Shown piece after piece: positions 42,764 through 44,119 of a stretch of 44,119 nucleotides of DNA. The notes beneath the pieces were generated by a model that did not search any database, was not told where the DNA came from, and worked only from the letters and a program-made list of their open reading frames with translations. A program made the translations under genes and the position numbers. The stretch's first letter is position 1, and each line of letters opens with the position of its first letter. Origin of the DNA: Nostoc sp. NMS7 (lineage in GTDB: Bacteria > Cyanobacteriota > Cyanobacteriia > Cyanobacteriales > Nostocaceae); the NCBI RefSeq assembly GCF_017115085.1, contig NZ_JABXKJ010000059.1, forward strand, positions 1-44,119. The letters run 5' to 3'.

Positions 42764-44062
42764 ATGATTCAATTACGAAAATTTAAACAATTTGTTGCTT
42801 TGGCACTGCTTGGCTTATTAACCACTTGGATTGTAAGTTGCAGCACAGGTAATGTTGGTATAAGTACGAAACAAGCTACTTCAGGAGGGGCAACTGTTGA
42901 GTTTTGGACAATGCAACTCCAACCTCAATTTACCGACTACTTCAAAAGCCTAATTGCGAGTTTTGAATCGCAAAATCCAGGTATAAAAGTTAACTGGGTT
43001 GATGTACCTTGGGCGGCGATGGAGAACAAAATTTTAACAGCTGTCTCCGCAAAAACGCCACCTGACGTAGTTAACCTCAATCCGGGTTTCGCTTCCCAAC
43101 TTGCCGGACGAAATGCCTGGTTAGATTTAGATGCGAAAGTCCCAAACGATGTACGTTCCTCCTATCTACCAAATATCTGGAAGGCAAGCACCCTGAATGG
43201 CAAGAGTTTTGGGATTCCTTGGTATCTCACCACACGGCTAACTATTTATAACACCGATTTATTAAAACAGGCAGGTATCAATAAACCACCCGCCACCTAC
43301 GCAGAATTGGCACAAGCAGCCCAACAAATTAAAGATAAGACGGGGAAATATGCCTTTTTTGTGACTTTCGTACCGCAAGATTCCGGGGAAGTGCTGGAAT
43401 CTTTGGTGCAAATGGGGGTCACTTTAATAGATGCTGATGGGAAAGCGGCGTTTAATTCAGCACAAGGGAAAGCAGCGTTTCAGTATTGGGTAGATTTGTA
43501 TAAAAAAGGGTTGCTTCCTAAAGAAGTTTTGACGCAAGGACATCGCCACGCGATCGATTTATATCAATCTGGAGAGACTGCGTTTCTAGCTTCTGGGCCA
43601 GAGTTTCTGAAAACGATCGCTAACAATGCCCCAAAAATCGCTCAAGCTTCGGGAATAGCACCCCAACTGACTGGTGACACAGGCAAAAAAAATGTCGCGG
43701 TGATGAACATAGTTATTCCCCGCGATAGCAAACAACCAGACGGGGCTGTGAAATTTGCTTTATTTGTCACCAATGACGAAAATCAGTTAGCCTTTGCTAA
43801 AGCTGCAAATGTCTTACCTTCTACAGTCAAAGCATTGTCTGATATTTACTTTAAAGATGTTCCGGCTAATGCTTCAACAGTAGAAAAAGCGCGAGTTATC
43901 AGTGCTAAAGAACTGGAACACGCAGAAATATTAACCCCGACTTTGAAGGATTTTAACAAACTGCAAAAGGCCGTTTACGAGAACTTGCAAGGAGCAATGT
44001 TAGGGCAGAAGACCGTAGATAAAGCTGTAGAGGATGCGGCGCAGGAGTGGGATCAAAGATAA
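42764..44062 (+). CDS. Sugar ABC transporter solute-binding lipoprotein
   Basis: A family 1 extracellular solute-binding protein of 432 residues that captures sugars for an ABC importer. The lipoprotein signal is ALALLGLLTTWIVSC, with lipidated Cys at residue 26. The mature part shows VEFWTMQLQPQFTDYFKSLI, then FESQNPGIKVNWVDVPWAAM, PPDVVNLNPGF and FGIPWYLTTRLTIYNTDLLK, all typical of the MalE-like fold. Later GETAFLASGPEF and PDGAVKFALFVTNDENQLAF also fit. Permease and ATPase genes are expected beyond the window. It is divergent from pilM with a 139-base shared upstream region. Confidence 0.92.
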   Translation: MIQLRKFKQFVALALLGLLTTWIVSCSTGNVGISTKQATSGGATVEFWTMQLQPQFTDYFKSLIASFESQNPGIKVNWVDVPWAAMENKILTAVSAKTPPDVVNLNPGFASQLAGRNAWLDLDAKVPNDVRSSYLPNIWKASTLNGKSFGIPWYLTTRLTIYNTDLLKQAGINKPPATYAELAQAAQQIKDKTGKYAFFVTFVPQDSGEVLESLVQMGVTLIDADGKAAFNSAQGKAAFQYWVDLYKKGLLPKEVLTQGHRHAIDLYQSGETAFLASGPEFLKTIANNAPKIAQASGIAPQLTGDTGKKNVAVMNIVIPRDSKQPDGAVKFALFVTNDENQLAFAKAANVLPSTVKALSDIYFKDVPANASTVEKARVISAKELEHAEILTPTLKDFNKLQKAVYENLQGAMLGQKTVDKAVEDAAQEWDQR

Positions 44063-44065
44063 ATT

Positions 44066-44119
44066 TGGGCATTGGGCATTGGGCATTGGGCATTGGGCAT
44101 TGGGCATTGGGCATTGGGC
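44066..44119 (+). repeat. TGGGCAT heptamer array at window end
   Basis: At least seven perfect tandem TGGGCAT units start 4 bases after the ABC-lipoprotein stop and run off the window. Confidence 0.97.

Overview
The window is chromosomal DNA from a filamentous cyanobacterium, most likely of the Nostocales. The evidence is the recurrent HIP1 octamer GCGATCGC, many heptamer short tandem repeats (TGGGCAT, CCTTTGT, TTAGGAG types), and cyanobacterium-specific genes: a CRR6-type NDH-1 assembly factor, a Ycf55/DUF3685 protein, a DUF760 protein, a phytol-kinase-like protein and a FurC-like regulator. I see no rRNA, tRNA, CRISPR array or intact insertion sequence.

Region 1 (about 1-13340, all on the + strand, AT-rich) is a cell-surface glycan locus. 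It holds three related family-2 glycosyltransferases, an extended SDR sugar epimerase/dehydratase, an alkaline-phosphatase-superfamily enzyme, a MOP-type flippase, APS kinase (CysC), a GT87-like membrane protein and a NodU/CmcH-type O-carbamoyltransferase. The gene set suggests a membrane-assembled polysaccharide or glycolipid carrying sulfate and carbamoyl (once perhaps also pyruvyl) groups. The locus is decaying. A polysaccharide pyruvyl transferase lacks its middle by an in-frame deletion. A fourth GT2 is reduced to its first codons plus a tail-like frame. A YdcF-type gene is cut after about 80 codons. An Uma2 gene is frameshifted. Two small ORFs (43 and 57 codons) are joined to neighbours by ATGA overlaps.

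Region 2 (13340-26460) is mostly housekeeping on both strands: a carboxyl-terminal processing protease, IspG, a frameshifted SUKH (SMI1/KNR4) gene, a YafQ/RelE-type toxin-antitoxin pair, an isochorismatase-fold hydrolase, a LysM-M23 peptidase, an HtrA/Deg protease, DUF760, ScpB, IspD, a GT9 protein, CRR6 and a Fur-family regulator.

Region 3 (26460-37060) holds a 1012-residue NACHT NTPase with pentapeptide repeats, divergent from a Ycf55/DUF3685 pseudo-response regulator. It continues with a phytol/dolichol kinase, a flavoprotein that lacks the family's redox cysteines, CobD and HU. Next comes a toxin-antitoxin/Uma2 graveyard: a decayed DUF433 antitoxin, a truncated Uma2 gene and a nested inverted-repeat element.

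Region 4 (37060-44119) is the type IV pilus operon pilM-pilN-pilO-pilQ on the - strand, divergent from a sugar ABC-transporter binding lipoprotein. The window ends inside a TGGGCAT repeat array.

The most striking theme is that interspersed repeats are remodelling genes. A 20-bp palindrome module sits in frame inside the Ycf55 protein, a heptamer array sits in frame inside CobD, and repeats supply the 3' ends of the isochorismatase-like, ScpB and CobD genes and the start region of the flavoprotein. Together with the internal deletions upstream, this is a good natural example of repeat-driven protein change.
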